Notes: generated from the sequence alone by a model not told the origin. Counted from the stretch's first letter, positions 11,560-22,682 are shown. The stretch: DNA of 47,500 nt from Prorocentrum cordatum (GCA_963575745.1 CAUYUJ010020172.1:80001-127500), one strand, 5' to 3'. A program made the numbers and translations.

Positions 11560-12110
11560 CAGGCGCCTCGGCGGCACTAAGTTCACATTATGTGATTGTC
11601 GCCCCTTCCAGGAGCCACGCGGCCTCGGACACATCTCTCCGAACGAGAGGCGTAGCAGTCGCGAAAGAAAGTTCGTGACCTGGCGGAAAAGGGCCGAAAG
11701 GCCTAGGCTGTGCAAATCCGAGCTCCTCACGCGCGTATTCTCTGTTCAACATGCCACTCTGGAGCCAAAAACCACATCCTGATCCCACAGGACACACCCC
11801 ACCACCAAAGGCACTGAAGATGGCGATTGGAGTAAGGTGAGATTCAAAATTCCAAAGATATCGCTTGGTAGAATAGAAGGTCTGGACGTGTCTGGCCAGA
11901 TGTGTAAGCGCGTCTGCCCTTTCATTGCCCTCACGAAATTCGTGTCGGATGAGATCTCTGCCAAGCGAAGCTGGTCGTATATTATACAGATCGGTCATCT
12001 CAAAAAGGCATCGATGACAGCCGCCACACGGCGGATGTAGCCTCTGTTATCATACCTTCAACGGCCCTGAATCCAGGAACATACAAGTTGGCTGTCACCT
12101 TTGAACTCCA
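11560..12110 (-). pseudogene. LINE-A permuted RNase H-like domain
   Basis: In order on the minus strand: LGVEFKGDSQLVCSW (Asp codon 12,094-12,096), FREGNERADALTHLA (Asp codon 11,912-11,914), IFSAFGGGVCPVG (the DGG motif, with Gly replacing Asp at 11,804-11,806), and CELSAAEAP (Glu codon 11,582-11,584). The order matches LINE-B and LINE-C and is permuted relative to canonical RNase H. TGA after the GDS segment, a frameshift near 11,998 and TAA just before CELSAAE show decay. Confidence 0.75.
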
Positions 12111-13338
12111 CCCCCAGGCCGTCTGAAGTAAGGTCCCACAGTGTCCCGTTCTAATACCAGAGCAGATCGTCGAGCCAGTTTATCCGCCTGTTTCTCGTCG
12201 TGTTTCTCGTGTTGTTCGGGTCGATTTGCATCCTCCTCCTGTTTGGGGTGATTTTGAATCCCCTGGGAGCCCGTTGGGAAACCCTTCCAGTTCTGCACGA
12301 AATATTCAACTATGGTCGGTTTGTGGTAGTGGTAGGTAAGTAGGCATTTCCAGGATCTGAGAAACTCTGGCCAGTTCCCTCCCACAGACTCCCACCAGCG
12401 TTCCCCAAATATACTGCCAGCTTCTCGATCCAGCAAGAGGGGGGCCAGCACGCAATCTCTTCCCCGAAGAGCTCAGGACCGTGCCACGCCAATGCAAGCG
12501 CAGAACTTGTGTCAGCGCATCTCGCTGGGTCGTCCACTGTACATTGTACATCATGGGCGCCCCATCGGGAGTCTCTGAACGCCCGTCGACCACGGGCAAC
12601 ATGGAACGGTTCAGTTCGCAGTCCCTCCTGTGCCCCTTCTCCCGTCGGTGCTGGCTGGGAATGCGAGATAAAAGCGGCAATCTGTGATGCAAGAACCTCC
12701 AGTCTCCTCGCCGCCCTGATAACCTCCCCCTCCATTTCCATGGCCGTCGTCACAGGATCCCGTTCCCCCTGCGGAGACCGAACCCGTTTAGTACGTTGTG
12801 TGGCTGATACATCCTCCTCCATTGACCGCGTTGATTCCAAAAGAAAGCGAGGGCAGATAATGCTGCGTGGAGCGCATCAAGCCCCAGCTCTTCCAGCACA
12901 GCATCTGAACTGCAGAAGGGAAGCCGAGCTGGCAGAAACGGGATCGCACCTGCCGAAGTACCTGTGGCCTCCATACCTCCCACCCCACGTTCCCTGGTTC
13001 CCCCCCCCCCCCGTCATACGAATGAGGCACGCCCCTTCAAAAGCATGAACACAGCGCACACCCTCGGCATCGAGAGCGAGCGCCTCGCCGCCGCACAGGA
13101 GCCGGGACTGCACCGTGCCCTGGTACCGCCGGAACTTCTTCATCCACGGCATCGCGCGGCAACCCAAAAATTGTACCTGAGAATAGAAGGCGCGTCTCGC
13201 ACACTGCATACGTTCGGCGACACCCTGTTGCTGGGGTCCAAAGACCCTCGGTACACTGAAGCCCAGAACATTCAGCTGCTCGGCTCGCTTAAACGGCACA
13301 CGACGACTCCCGATCTCCACAGTGATCACCCCGTACAC
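12111..13338 (-). pseudogene. LINE-A region between RT and RNase H
   Basis: The frame 12,877-13,338 reads MQCARRAFYSQVQFLG, MKKFRRYQGTVQSRLLCGG and VRCVHAFEGACLIRM. The same blocks occur in LINE-C (AQKAFWQ, LKKRLLRYDSRVRSRLL, AFEGRLLSKM) and LINE-B (AGRRV, REKFRRDQ, SLEGRCLNRM), so this is the conserved segment after the RT thumb. A variable linker follows (12,310-12,840). A helix then contains DKLARRSALVL, which aligns with NDELARRLAVM of LINE-B just before the RNase H domain. Confidence 0.7.
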
Positions 13339-13960
13339 TTACTACCACATGTCATCATCTCTAAACCGTCCTCCTTCCACTCCATCCCCCAATCCCTGAG
13401 TTCGGCAGTGAAACGATCGGCCACCGCCTGGGCCCCCTGGGCAGCCTTCGCAGCGAGAAGAGCACTGTCCGCCCACAACGCATGATGCTAGCACGTATAC
13501 ATGGCAGGGTTGGCATGATCAGAAATCTGGGCACCCACACGATCGTGGTTACACTGTCTGACTTCTTTCCACATAGCCATGCACACTAGGTTGTACGTAA
13601 TCGGCGACTCCGTTCCTCCCGCGCGGAAGCTCTTGTCCCAGCTGACGCATGGGACCGTCACCCCCTCGAAGATCACAGCAAAGCTGGTTTGGCTTGTGGT
13701 TCAAGCAGAGCATTCTGGAGACGCGGCCCGATCCCAAGAACGCCCATTGCCCTAGCAACTGTCTGCAACGTCAAACCGTCGAAGGCTCGAAAGATGTCGC
13801 AACTGAGGAGCCAGGCTGTCTGGTCCTTTCTCCAGACGCTGGCACTTTGAGCAATACTCTTGAAGGCGGCTGAAAATCTCCCAGCAGCGCCGTCCAGAGA
13901 AGAATCCGTAAATACCCATCTCACACATGTAGGGTTCAGCACACTGCTCCAGCATAATCG
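13339..13960 (-). pseudogene. LINE-A reverse transcriptase core, broken
   Basis: Motif A is WLLSCDIFRAFDGL, with the catalytic Asp codon at 13,796-13,798. Motif B is SFRAGGTESPITYNLV in the frame 13,488-13,676, keeping the R-x-G-G-x-x-S-P pattern. Motif C reads ALWADSALLA at about 13,455-13,481, so the second Asp of ADD is Ser. The N-terminal RT motifs seen in LINE-B (GxDG and RGISLLGVL) are missing or unrecognisable apart from TFRGVV. Two frameshifts separate the motifs, so it is not functional. Confidence 0.8.
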
Positions 13961-14996
13961 TCATAAGTGGGATACCACTCCCCTAAACGTACTTCCTACA
14001 AGCTGATTTCTTGTTTGGTTCAAATTGTCCAGCTTAGAAGTCTCGGGCATCAAGGTCAAATACACATCTTGCCACACAGTGGGCGTTGGGCGCAGCCCGA
14101 CCTCCTCCTCCCATAATTCTCTGTCCTCCGTCACCTCCTCCTTGGCCCGCAATGCCGTCACTCGTGTACTCCTACTCTTCCTAGATGGCAAGGCCTCCCA
14201 CTCCACCTTACGTCGTCGATATTCCCGCGCCAGCGGTCGCATCTGTCGTCGTTGTTGGCAGGCTTCCAATCGGTGACCCCGAGACCGTGCGAGACGAAGT
14301 TGGGCCCCCAGGTGGACCCGTTGTGGACTCCTAGATGGAGGGGGGCCTCTGGAGAACCTTGGGGAACGTACAGTGAGTAGTGGAAGTGAGTGCTCAAGAA
14401 TAGTTTCAGCGATTTGTTCAGGCCTGACTCCTGGAACCTGGATGCCGGTGAGCACCTGGAAATGCGTTTCCTCACGATGTGTCGGGAGGACTGGCGGAGC
14501 TGAAAACCGCGGGGCCTTGACGGCATCAACCGTCATCTCGACACACACGCACGCATGATCCGAGAGGTGCGCAGTGGCAGACTCCCCGATCCAATCAACC
14601 CTGCATTCAGTCAACTTCCGCTCCCACATGGTGGGAATGAGGACGTCATCGAGCACTTTGGGCGGAATGGTCTTCGTCCCGGACCTGCGTTTCTTCTCAT
14701 TCGCACGATGAACAGAAGTGGGCCGCCTGTCATAAGGCGCGCCCACAGAGTTGGCAGCTAGAAGCTTCATACGGCACATCCATCCCTACAGTTCCGCCCT
14801 CCGAATATCCTCCTCCCATATTATGTCCTCTGGGTCGTTCCCGTATCATCTCCCTTCATGTAACATCACAGCACCTCCACTGACCGTGCCATTCGGCGTA
14901 GAAATATCAGGCGAGCGCTCCACGTTGAAATCGCCCGTCACAACCAGCTCGCACACATGTCTATGTTTGTCTTCCACCCCCTATAAGTTGTTCTGA
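13961..14996 (-). pseudogene. LINE-A endonuclease, C-terminal half, and linker to RT
   Basis: ELVVTGDFNVE near 14,930-14,960 is the GDFN motif with its catalytic Asp and Asn intact. In the frame 13,961-14,779, LLAANSVGAPYDRRPTS and KVLDDVLIPT follow. HLSDHACVCVEM then supplies the C-terminal SDH motif with the catalytic His. The rest of the frame is a basic linker leading toward RT. LINE-B aligns as LCAANTYG, VLDYVFLPT and RYSDHAKVGVRI. Stops occur near 14,980 (TAG) and around 14,800-14,860. Confidence 0.8.
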
Positions 14997-14999
14997 TAG

Positions 15000-15790
15000 T
15001 TCCCTACCTAGGCTCTGCCTAGAAGGGTTCTTACTCTCTAGCTTAAAGGGGCCAGGCAGTGGAAAGCGCCCCGGGCGGTTCCCCCAGCCCCCGCCCCGCG
15101 GTTCCCCAAGTCCCCTGGGAGCTTTAGCTTTAGCTTTAGCTTTAGCTTTAGCTTTAGCTTTAGCTTTAGTTTTAGCTTTAGCTTTAGCTTTAGCTTTAGC
15201 TTTAGCTTTCGCTTTAGCTTTCGCTTTAGCTTTAGCTTTAGCTTTAGCTTTAGCTTTAGCTTAGCTTTAGCTTAGCTTCAGCTTAGCTTTAGCTTAGCTT
15301 TGGTTTAGCTTTAGCTTTAGCTTAGTTTTAGCTTAGCTTTAGCTAAGCTCTAGCTAGCTTTAGCCTAGCTTTAGTTTAGGGTTGGCTTAGCTGTAGCTTA
15401 GCTTCAGCTTAGCGTTAGCTTAGCGTTAGCTTAGCTTTAGCTTAGTTTTAGCTTAGCTTTAGCTTAGCTTCAGCTTAGCTTTAGCTTTAGCTTTAGCTTT
15501 AGCTTTAGCTTAGCTTGAGCTTAGCTGCAGCTTAGCTGCAGCTCAGCTGTAGCTCAGCTGTAGCTCAGCTTTAGCTTAGCTTTAGCTTAGCTTAAGCTTA
15601 GCTTAAGCTTAGCTTTAGCTTAGCTTTAGCTTAGCTTTAGCTTAGCTTCAGCTTAGCTTCAGCTTAGCTGTAGCTTAGCTGTAGCTTAGCTGTAGCTTAG
15701 CTGTAGCTTAGCTGTAGCTTAGCTGTAGCTTAGCTTTACTGTTACTACTAATGCTGCTTTCCTAGGGGCTCCAACTCCCAGGTAGGGTCG
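15000..15790. repeat. (TTTAGC)n-derived repeat block inserted in LINE-A
   Basis: From 15,119 to about 15,275 the repeat is nearly pure GCTTTA hexamer. It then degrades into AGCTT/AGCTTTAGCTTAG and TGTAGCTTAG variants up to 15,740. Unique flanks (15,000-15,118 and 15,741-15,790) include CCCTACCTAGG on the left and CCCAGGTAGGG on the right, a weak inverted pair. Endonuclease coding text lies on both sides on the same strand (SAYAP to the right, GDFN to the left), so the block entered, or expanded within, the LINE. It is not a canonical telomere repeat. Confidence 0.8.
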
Positions 15791-16274
15791 CACTGGGATA
15801 ATTTCTAACATTCCCTGAGCAGCATCATATGATCCCCCGCCAACGGGGCGGGGCATACGCCGACACAAGAAAGACACATGGGCATCGCAGGCACACTATA
15901 GCACTACGTGGAAAAGTACACCAAGAACGAACTACATTCTGACAAGTCTCCCCTCGCAACGCAATGGCAGACTTCCTGTCAGCACTAGAAAAGATTGTCC
16001 AGCCAAGTAGCTGAATTCACTCCAGTGGCAGGTGCCCACACTCCTGCAGCGCGAGCGCCTCGCAACCATGAGAAAGAAGTTCCCTCATGCAAGCAAACCC
16101 CCTGTCTGATGGGGCCCCCGTGTTCGCTAGATTCGAAATGCCTAGTCGAAAGAGGGCCTCGGGGCCAAAGGCCCGACTAGCAACTGAGCACCGTCGCGAA
16201 CGAGCGGCCAGCAACTGCACAAAGTCATCGTGAGTAGTGGCAACCCCCGACGCGCCCTGATCACTTCGCCCCAT
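15790..16274 (-). pseudogene. LINE-A endonuclease (APE type), N-terminal half
   Basis: The frame 16,017-16,274 ends with LGISNLANTGAP, then MRELLSHGCEALALQECG. This is the start of an APE-like endonuclease: WN-type strand, helix, then LQE with its metal-binding Glu at 16,041-16,043. After a stop, the same strand continues with VFLVSAYAPP near 15,840-15,870, the usual S-x-Y-x-P strand. LINE-B shows the matching ATWNVNM and VLCLQEC. The family normally nicks target DNA for target-primed reverse transcription. The domain is cut by the repeat block at 15,000-15,790. Confidence 0.75.
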
Positions 16275-16674
16275 ACATCGCGATCAATGGCCCAACCAAC
16301 CGACAACTTGAATACAGCAATCTCGACGGGCCTGCGATTGAGGTCCTGCGGCTTCGTCCACATCGTGCTTCTTCCGTTGGGCACGCTGCCAGTCTCGCCT
16401 CGAATCTCCACGTTGTCGGACCCAGGGCACTCACGGTAGGCTCCGTAGAAACGCCCCACAGCACCGATATTACCCTTTTTCCATGGCAGGGCCTCGATGC
16501 TGCAGCGGACCTGAGATGGCCTCTGCAGCAGATTGGGGAACAGATTCGCATATGGTGGTGGCTGGCGGGCGTTCTGAGCCTATGTACGCGAAGCATCTAG
16601 GGCCAATGCATCTCCGAAAGCACGTTTCATATTGTACAGCACACTGGATTCCGCCCCTGCAAGAAAAATCATCT

Positions 16675-17004
16675 TCACACGGATAACATCATACGAGAAC
16701 CATTCAGACGTAAAGCACCCTCATAGTCGATCCTAGCCTCCTCGTCGGGGGAGAGAGCTGTCTTCAGGCGAATGATGAACATAGCTGCGTCGTTGTCACG
16801 CATCATAGAAACCGATCGTGCCATAGTGGTCCCCTTCCAATCCACCCACCCCGTGAGTTCGACATATGATGGGGGGAATGTCGAGGTAGATCCAGGCCCA
16901 GGGGGGCCAGTCCAGGAACCAGCAGTGGTGGAGGCTCCTCCTGAGGGAACCGATGGGGCACCTTTGGTTTGGAGTTCTTTGGCTTGCCTCTCTAGATTGC
17001 TCAT
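16675..17004 (-). pseudogene. LINE-A frame between the N-terminal region and the endonuclease
   Basis: A 109-codon frame whose ATG (17,002-17,004) overlaps the previous stop as ATGA. It begins MSNLERQAKELQ, has a Pro/Gly-rich stretch, then VDWKGTTMARSVSMM and an acidic-hydrophobic end. No domain is recognised. It could be the start of an ORF2 whose endonuclease lies about 280 codons on, or part of one long protein broken by a frameshift. The stretch from 16,675 to about 16,280 on the same strand is broken into short frames. Confidence 0.4.
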
Positions 17005-17753
17005 TCGGATGTCGGTGGCCCCTGCCGGTTCGAGATGGATGCAATCTCGCCGCGGATCTGCACAGTCTCCCCCTGACGGACCTTGGACTCGACAACGTTG
17101 AACTCCGACAGGGCTCTGAACCAGCTCGGGGCCTCCGTGGAGGCCTGCTCCAGATTCGCACGCTTAGCCTCTAGTTCACGGAGGAGCTCCACAGGGGGTC
17201 CGTCGGGGCGCGCACGAACGTTCCGCTCACCATCCTCAACTCCTGGCATGAGTTCTTCTGGGACTCGAGTGTCTCGAGCATTTTGTTGGGCACCATCTGA
17301 GGGCATCTGAATACCAGGTGGAGCCTGAATAGGGACCTGATGAGCACCTCCTGGGCCTCCTTGACCTCCTCCTACTAATCCTGCTGAAGAACCACCTCCT
17401 TGACCTCCTTGACCTCCTCCTGATCCTGCTGGAACTCCTGCTCCACCTTTCCCTGCAGCACATCCCGCAGAAGCGGTACCTCCCGTCGGTGGCATGATAT
17501 TCCTAATGCCCGTCGCCATATCTCCTTTGACCGATAAACACCAACCACGGAGCCAGTCAGCGTCGGAAGAATGCAACCTGTCCTGATTCTGGATATCCTC
17601 AAGAAGTCTCTTCCTAAGCCCCAATAGACGTCGAAACAGGCGTACCGAACACGTGTGAGTACTCGACTGTAGGCAAGGACTCTGGATCAAAACCTGGACT
17701 CTGAATACTCGGATCGGGAGCACAAGTATCTCCTGCGCACTGCGGACAACCAA
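17001..17753 (-). pseudogene. LINE-A N-terminal (ORF1-like) frame
   Basis: A 250-codon open frame. The N-terminal third is basic (repeated RLFRRLLGLRKRL-like text). The centre, about residues 100-135, is Gly-rich (GGGQGGQGGG). The C-terminal third contains PPVELLRELEAKRANLEQA, which could form a short helix or coiled coil. I see no CCHC zinc knuckle or RRM. The ORF1-like role is inferred only from its position upstream of the endonuclease on the same strand. It ends in TGA at 17,001-17,003, overlapping the ATG of the next frame. Confidence 0.45.
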
Positions 17754-17760
17754 ACCGTGA

Positions 17761-18082
17761 ACAATATCCCCTTAGCACGTGGAATTCGCACTGTGACCCC
17801 TGCGTCGCTGCAAATAATCACCCCTCACCCTCAGGTCAAGGGCGCAACAAAGAGACAATACAAAGAGGAAAGAGGACCCTTGCACTCCTCGCACACGATG
17901 GCCAGCGACGGCCGGCGCGCCAGCGGACAAAAGCAGCGCTGACCGCACAACGCGGCTCGAGACGGGTTCCCGACGGGCCAAGGCCGCCCGGAACTCGTAG
18001 AGCTTCCTCGCGATATACATGAATGGGGTCCGGGCGCGGCAATCTCGCATTCCGCGCGCGCGAGGGCGCGGTGCCATAGGGG
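17761..18082. other. No gene seen
   Basis: A stretch between the LINE-A N-terminal frame and the polypurine tract. It may belong to the LINE-A 5' region, but I found no motif or element end. Confidence 0.4.
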
Positions 18083-18385
18083 AAGACGTAGAGGAGAAGA
18101 AAGCGCGAAGAGGAGAAGGAGATGGAAGAGGCTGAGGAAGAAGGAAGAGGAGGAGAAGGAGCAGATGTAGGAGGAAGAGGAGGAGGCGGAGGAAGAGAAA
18201 TGAGAGGAGGAGCAAGAAGGAGGAAAAGGGGAGAGGAGAAAGAAGAAGAAGAAGGAGGACGAATCGGAGGAGGAGGGGAAGTGGGGGGGGGGAAGAGAAG
18301 GAGGAGGCAAAGGAGGAGAAGAGGGAGAACAAGGTGGGGTAGGAGGAGGAGAAGGAAGAGAGAAAGGGAGGGGAGGAGGAGCAGC
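18083..18385. repeat. Imperfect GGA/GAA polypurine tract
   Basis: About 300 bases are nearly all purine on the plus strand, more degenerate than the tracts at 1.2, 2.6 and 3.4 kb. It abuts the satellite that resumes at about 18,386. Confidence 0.9.
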
Positions 18386-18997
18386 AGCCTACAGCTCAAA
18401 TCTAGCACAGAATTATATCTTACCAAATGTTGCAGAGTGCTCAATTGTAGCTCTGGTAGCAGACCAATCTAATACGTCTCGATACTATAGACGACGGTAT
18501 GATGAGTTCCTGCTCAGCAGTGTGCTTGAAAGCTCGGAACTAGCACTCCGGATGATCTTCATCAGGTAGCTGTACCAAACAGCTCGAACCCCATCTGCAG
18601 CTCGAGTTACATCAAGGTAGGCAACATCATCTCTGAAAAGCTTGTTTGTTGGTACCTACTGTCGTAGTTGGTACGCATAGTTTGTTGGTTCCGGGTACGC
18701 ATAGTTTGTTGGTTCCTACTGTCGTAGCAAACCGTGTTCGGGCATCTAGATACTTGAGACTAGCGCCACTGATGATTTCCTTGCGATTGCTTTGCCGAAC
18801 AGCTATCCAGCTTGTCTGCAGCTCGGGTAACATCAAGAACGTCATCATCATCTCTTCAAGGATTAGCAGGGCACGAACAGTTTTACTGACCCAGCTCACG
18901 TAGCAAACCGAGTTCGGGCACCTAGATACTTCAGACTAACGCTTCTGATGATTCCCTTTTGATTGTTGTGCCGAACAGCTCGGTAGCTGATCTGCAG
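18386..18997 (+). repeat. Divergent 176-bp satellite monomers
   Basis: About three and a half monomers of the same kind as at 10,556-11,405 (GGTAGCAGACC, GTTCGGGCATCTAGATACTT, GATTGCTTTGCCGAACAGCT, CTGCAGCTCG). Near 18,640-18,730 there is a local duplication of GGTACGCATAGTTTGTTGG, with CCTACTGTCGTAG also doubled. The array is cut by LINE-B at the CTCGAGTT string and resumes at 23,345. Confidence 0.85.
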
Positions 18998-19005
18998 CTC
19001 GAGTT
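18998..19005. repeat. Left target-site duplication of LINE-B
   Basis: CTCGAGTT here, at the 3' end of LINE-B, is repeated at 23,345-23,352 on the other side. Joining the flanks restores the normal monomer text CTCGAGTTAAGTT. Confidence 0.75.
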
Positions 19006-19064
19006 TTTGATGTTTGGTCAGGCTACACAAGGTGCGTGCGCCCAAGCCTAAGGACAAGAGCCAG

Positions 19065-20003
19065 TTAAATCAGCCTCCTCCGCTTTGCAGAGGAAATTTC
19101 TTTAACAATGTGCTCCACACCTGTGCACAGGCGCTCAGCAGCAGACAATTCTGCCTCCGTCACGGTGGAGCCTACATCAAACATGTAGGCTTCAGAGCAC
19201 ACGAGCGTCCACGGGCCATTCTCTGGAGCAACTTCAATCCAGCGGCCTCCTGCGGCACCCTCACTACTCACACCACCATCCCAACATCCTCTGATGTATT
19301 TGATGTTTGTCTTGTTCTGTTTGATGTAGTCGTGCTTGTACATTCTGTAACAATGTCCTTCTCTCGCATGGTGTGTAAGCTCATCAGCATAGGCATTGGT
19401 CTCTCTATGGATGTGTTTCCAGAAGTCCTTTCCGTGGGTCGGGCATCGTGCGTTGCATTGTTCACACATGTCGTACATGATATGTTGTATCCTGGCAATC
19501 CGTTTGGCATATCCACTGTTGTCACAAGCCCAGACCCCCCTCAAGCATTGTACCATCGTCCTACTGTCACCACACATTTCAATAGCAATCCCCTCCATCC
19601 CAGGGTCCCATATTGTCGTTTGTTCGTGCATGACTGCAAGCCGTCGGGCCAGCTCATCATTTGTCGGTACCTTCGCAATGCCTCCGACCCTCACCTCCTC
19701 CTTCCTCCTCAAAAACATGTCCTGCACTTTGGGTATCTGTGATAGATGTTCCACAAACTCTTCCCAATCCGTCGGGACCACACACGTATCATACCACAAG
19801 AGGGTCCTCCATTTTTCAAAAGGTGCATGCCAGCTTCCTGTCACGATCCTTGGTCTGCCCCTGCGCCGTCTCGTTCCCTCCCTCGCTCTCGTCTGACTCA
19901 CGGACGCCAGCATTGCATCCCTCTGCACCGTCCATTCTCCCGATACATGCAGCATCGAGCGCAGCGTCTGCTGCCATGATTTGCTATACACCGTGGACGG
20001 CAT
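19065..20003 (-). pseudogene. LINE-B permuted RNase H-like domain, intact 312-codon frame
   Basis: RNase H activity would remove the RNA strand of the RNA-DNA hybrid during retrotransposition. Residues 1-110 are an unrecognised basic region. NDELARRLAVM (115-125) is a helix. IEMCGDSRTMVQCL (141-154) holds Asp146 (codon 19,566-19,568). IHRETNAYADEL (198-209) is the R-E-x-N-x-x-A-D motif with Asp207 (19,383-19,385). YIRGCWDGGVSSEG (236-249) holds Asp242 (19,278-19,280). VTEAELSAAERL (281-292) holds Glu285 (19,149-19,151). The usual order is DG, E, DS, N-AD; here the second half comes first. All four acidic residues are present and no stop separates them. Upstream stops make the element as a whole a pseudogene, although this frame is clean. 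It is the C-terminal end of the element, about 60 bp from the insertion boundary. Confidence 0.8.
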
Positions 20004-20006
20004 GTG

Positions 20007-20300
20007 TCACTTATATGGGGATACTTCAACCGCAAATTCAAAGTTGTATCTCACGGCTTTTTCCACCAACGTTTTGAATCCCCCTTCTTTCAACATCTCC
20101 CTGGACCTGTTGGTATTGCGATCCCTGAACTCCTCCCACGTTTCGGTCTCTTTTCTGTGTAATCCTCGCATCCTGTTCAAACACCTTCCTTCAAGACTCC
20201 TCACTATGTTAAGTACATGCTCACTGCAATTCTATCCCACGCCACCGTGGCATATGATCTGTTGAACTCTGCGCTGGTCCCGTCTGAATTTTTCTCTCAT
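20007..20300 (-). pseudogene. LINE-B post-RT segment
   Basis: MREKFRRDQRRVQQIICHGG, a TAG stop, then IVRSLEGRCLNRMRGL and a helix-rich stretch to EVSPYK. It aligns with the LINE-A and LINE-C segments just after RT. A TGA at 20,007-20,009 separates it in frame from the RNase H frame. Confidence 0.7.
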
Positions 20301-20339
20301 GCTCACCGCCCGTGATCGATATAATTTATTATCAGCTTT

Positions 20340-21205
<866 letters not shown>

Positions 21206-21737
21206 GGATCACCATCGAAACCGTTACATGATCAAATGCTTTTTTGATACCCATTACTCCCATGCGTATCGACTCACCTTTCCCCCAGAGAGTGGCGTGG
21301 CGTGTCGCATGCAGTACCGGGGCCGTCACGCGATGTACTTTGTGACTTTTCTGGAATCCATACGTCGCCAGCTTCTTAGCACGTCCATGTTCTTCCACAA
21401 AGATAAGAAGGCACGCCATGTACCACTTGCTCAACACACCCAACAGCGATATTCCACGAGTCTCTCCAAATGTTTGGATCACACTCATTTTTGGGATCAA
21501 CCGAGGTATTGCTTTGAGAATCTCCGCCACCAGGCCATCGGAGCCCGCTGCGGTCCCGCCCTTCAATCGAGCTCGAGCCCCCAGCAACACACCCATGGAT
21601 ATGACCCTGTTCGTAGTCCTGCCCTCTGCCTCCCACTGTGTCCGTAGTCGATGCAACTCTCTCTTTGCAGCTCCACCCTCCCCATCACATGTATCTGACC
21701 GTTGGACGTGTTTGTTCAACTCCTCCACCCATTTTCG

Positions 21738-22682
21738 CTAGTTTTCCGTCAGTATTCCGTCGCACACCATTTCCTTGATACACCTACGGGGTCCATGCTT
21801 GGAGCCACTGGGGTCCTTGAGGAGCTGTTCCCTTCTAAATTTCCTTCGTAGTGTTTTTTGACGTCGCAATAGTTGTTTTCTACGCTCACCGAAGACACCC
21901 CGCCTTAACTCCGCTTCCACATACACCAGTTGGTCAGGTTTCTTGATTGGTTTAGTGTCCGCCCTGCCTTTTGTATGCCTACACATCGTCGCAGCACTCA
22001 CAAGCATCTCTCCCACCGTCTGCATGTTAATATTTCCCTGTTCACTCACATGTTGCTGTATCTGTACGCCGGCCAGTGTACTGAATACAAACGCTGACTC
22101 ATAATCCTCCGGGGCCCAGTTGATGAGACTCGGGGGTCTAGGTCGGACGAAAGGCTTGCGTACCGATGTACGTTTTATCCTCACCCCTACCTTCGCATGA
22201 TCACTGTATCGCGATGCCCAATCCTGTGTAGGATCAACAAATTCCACCATGCATTCAAATGAGCAGTTGATCCGAGCCACCTCGGTACCTGCAAACTGTG
22301 TCGGTAAAAACACGTAATCCAACACCCTGGAGTAACTGCTGGTACTCCACGGCCTGTGCGCCACTTGTCGCACGCCGTAGGTGTTGGCTGCACAAAGACC
22401 CCAATGATTCAGAAAGCGCACGAGCATGTCCCTCCTCTCCTCATGGTGCTTCGCCTCCGTCCTCATCCACACCTCCTCCAATCCTTCTCCCGTGAAACCC
22501 AAGAGGTTTGGTTCCAGCTCAGTCGGCGCATCTGTCCGCACAAACTGCAATACTTTTGACCCCTGGTATTGCTCGCTACTTAGTTGCATGCATGCACACA
22601 GCTTAGCTAGAACGTCACAATATTCATCAAGTCTATCATCTCCCCGCTGCACTGTGGGTAGGTACACTGAGGACACGACCAC
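21738..22682 (-). pseudogene. LINE-B endonuclease, main part, and linker
   Basis: VVSSVYLPTVQRGDD (residues 2-16) is the S-x-Y-x-P strand. Where GDFN should be there is TDAPTE (residues 50-55), so the Asn is lost. LNHWGLCAANTYG (91-103), RVLDYVFLPT (119-128) and RYSDHAKVGVRI (158-169) are the remaining endonuclease motifs, with the SDH His present. Residues 170-314 are a basic linker with no recognised domain. It is in frame with the RT N-terminal part except for one TAG. Confidence 0.8.

Larger units (their letters stand above)
11410..17760 (-). mobile_element. LINE-A: decayed non-LTR retrotransposon, longest copy in the window
   Basis: Read on the minus strand, the order is a Gly-rich N-terminal region (17,753-16,675), an APE-type endonuclease (about 16,160-14,530), reverse transcriptase (about 13,960-13,300), a C-terminal region (13,300-12,110) and a permuted RNase H domain (12,110-11,560). 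The frame is broken by stops and frameshifts, and a repeat block is inserted in the endonuclease. Both ends are approximate. I could not find a target-site duplication because the flanks are satellite on the left and a polypurine tract on the right. It keeps regions that are absent from LINE-B and LINE-C, notably the N-terminal one. Confidence 0.85.

Noticed and set aside
11990-12060. TGA read as Trp, because TGA (LINE-A) and TAA (LINE-C) align with Trp of LINE-B after GDS
   Set aside because: The two stops differ, and nearby frameshifts show ordinary decay. One position cannot support a code change.
15119-15740. Interstitial telomere
   Set aside because: The unit TTTAGC is not a known telomere repeat (TTTAGGG, TTAGGG and similar), and it sits inside a retrotransposon.
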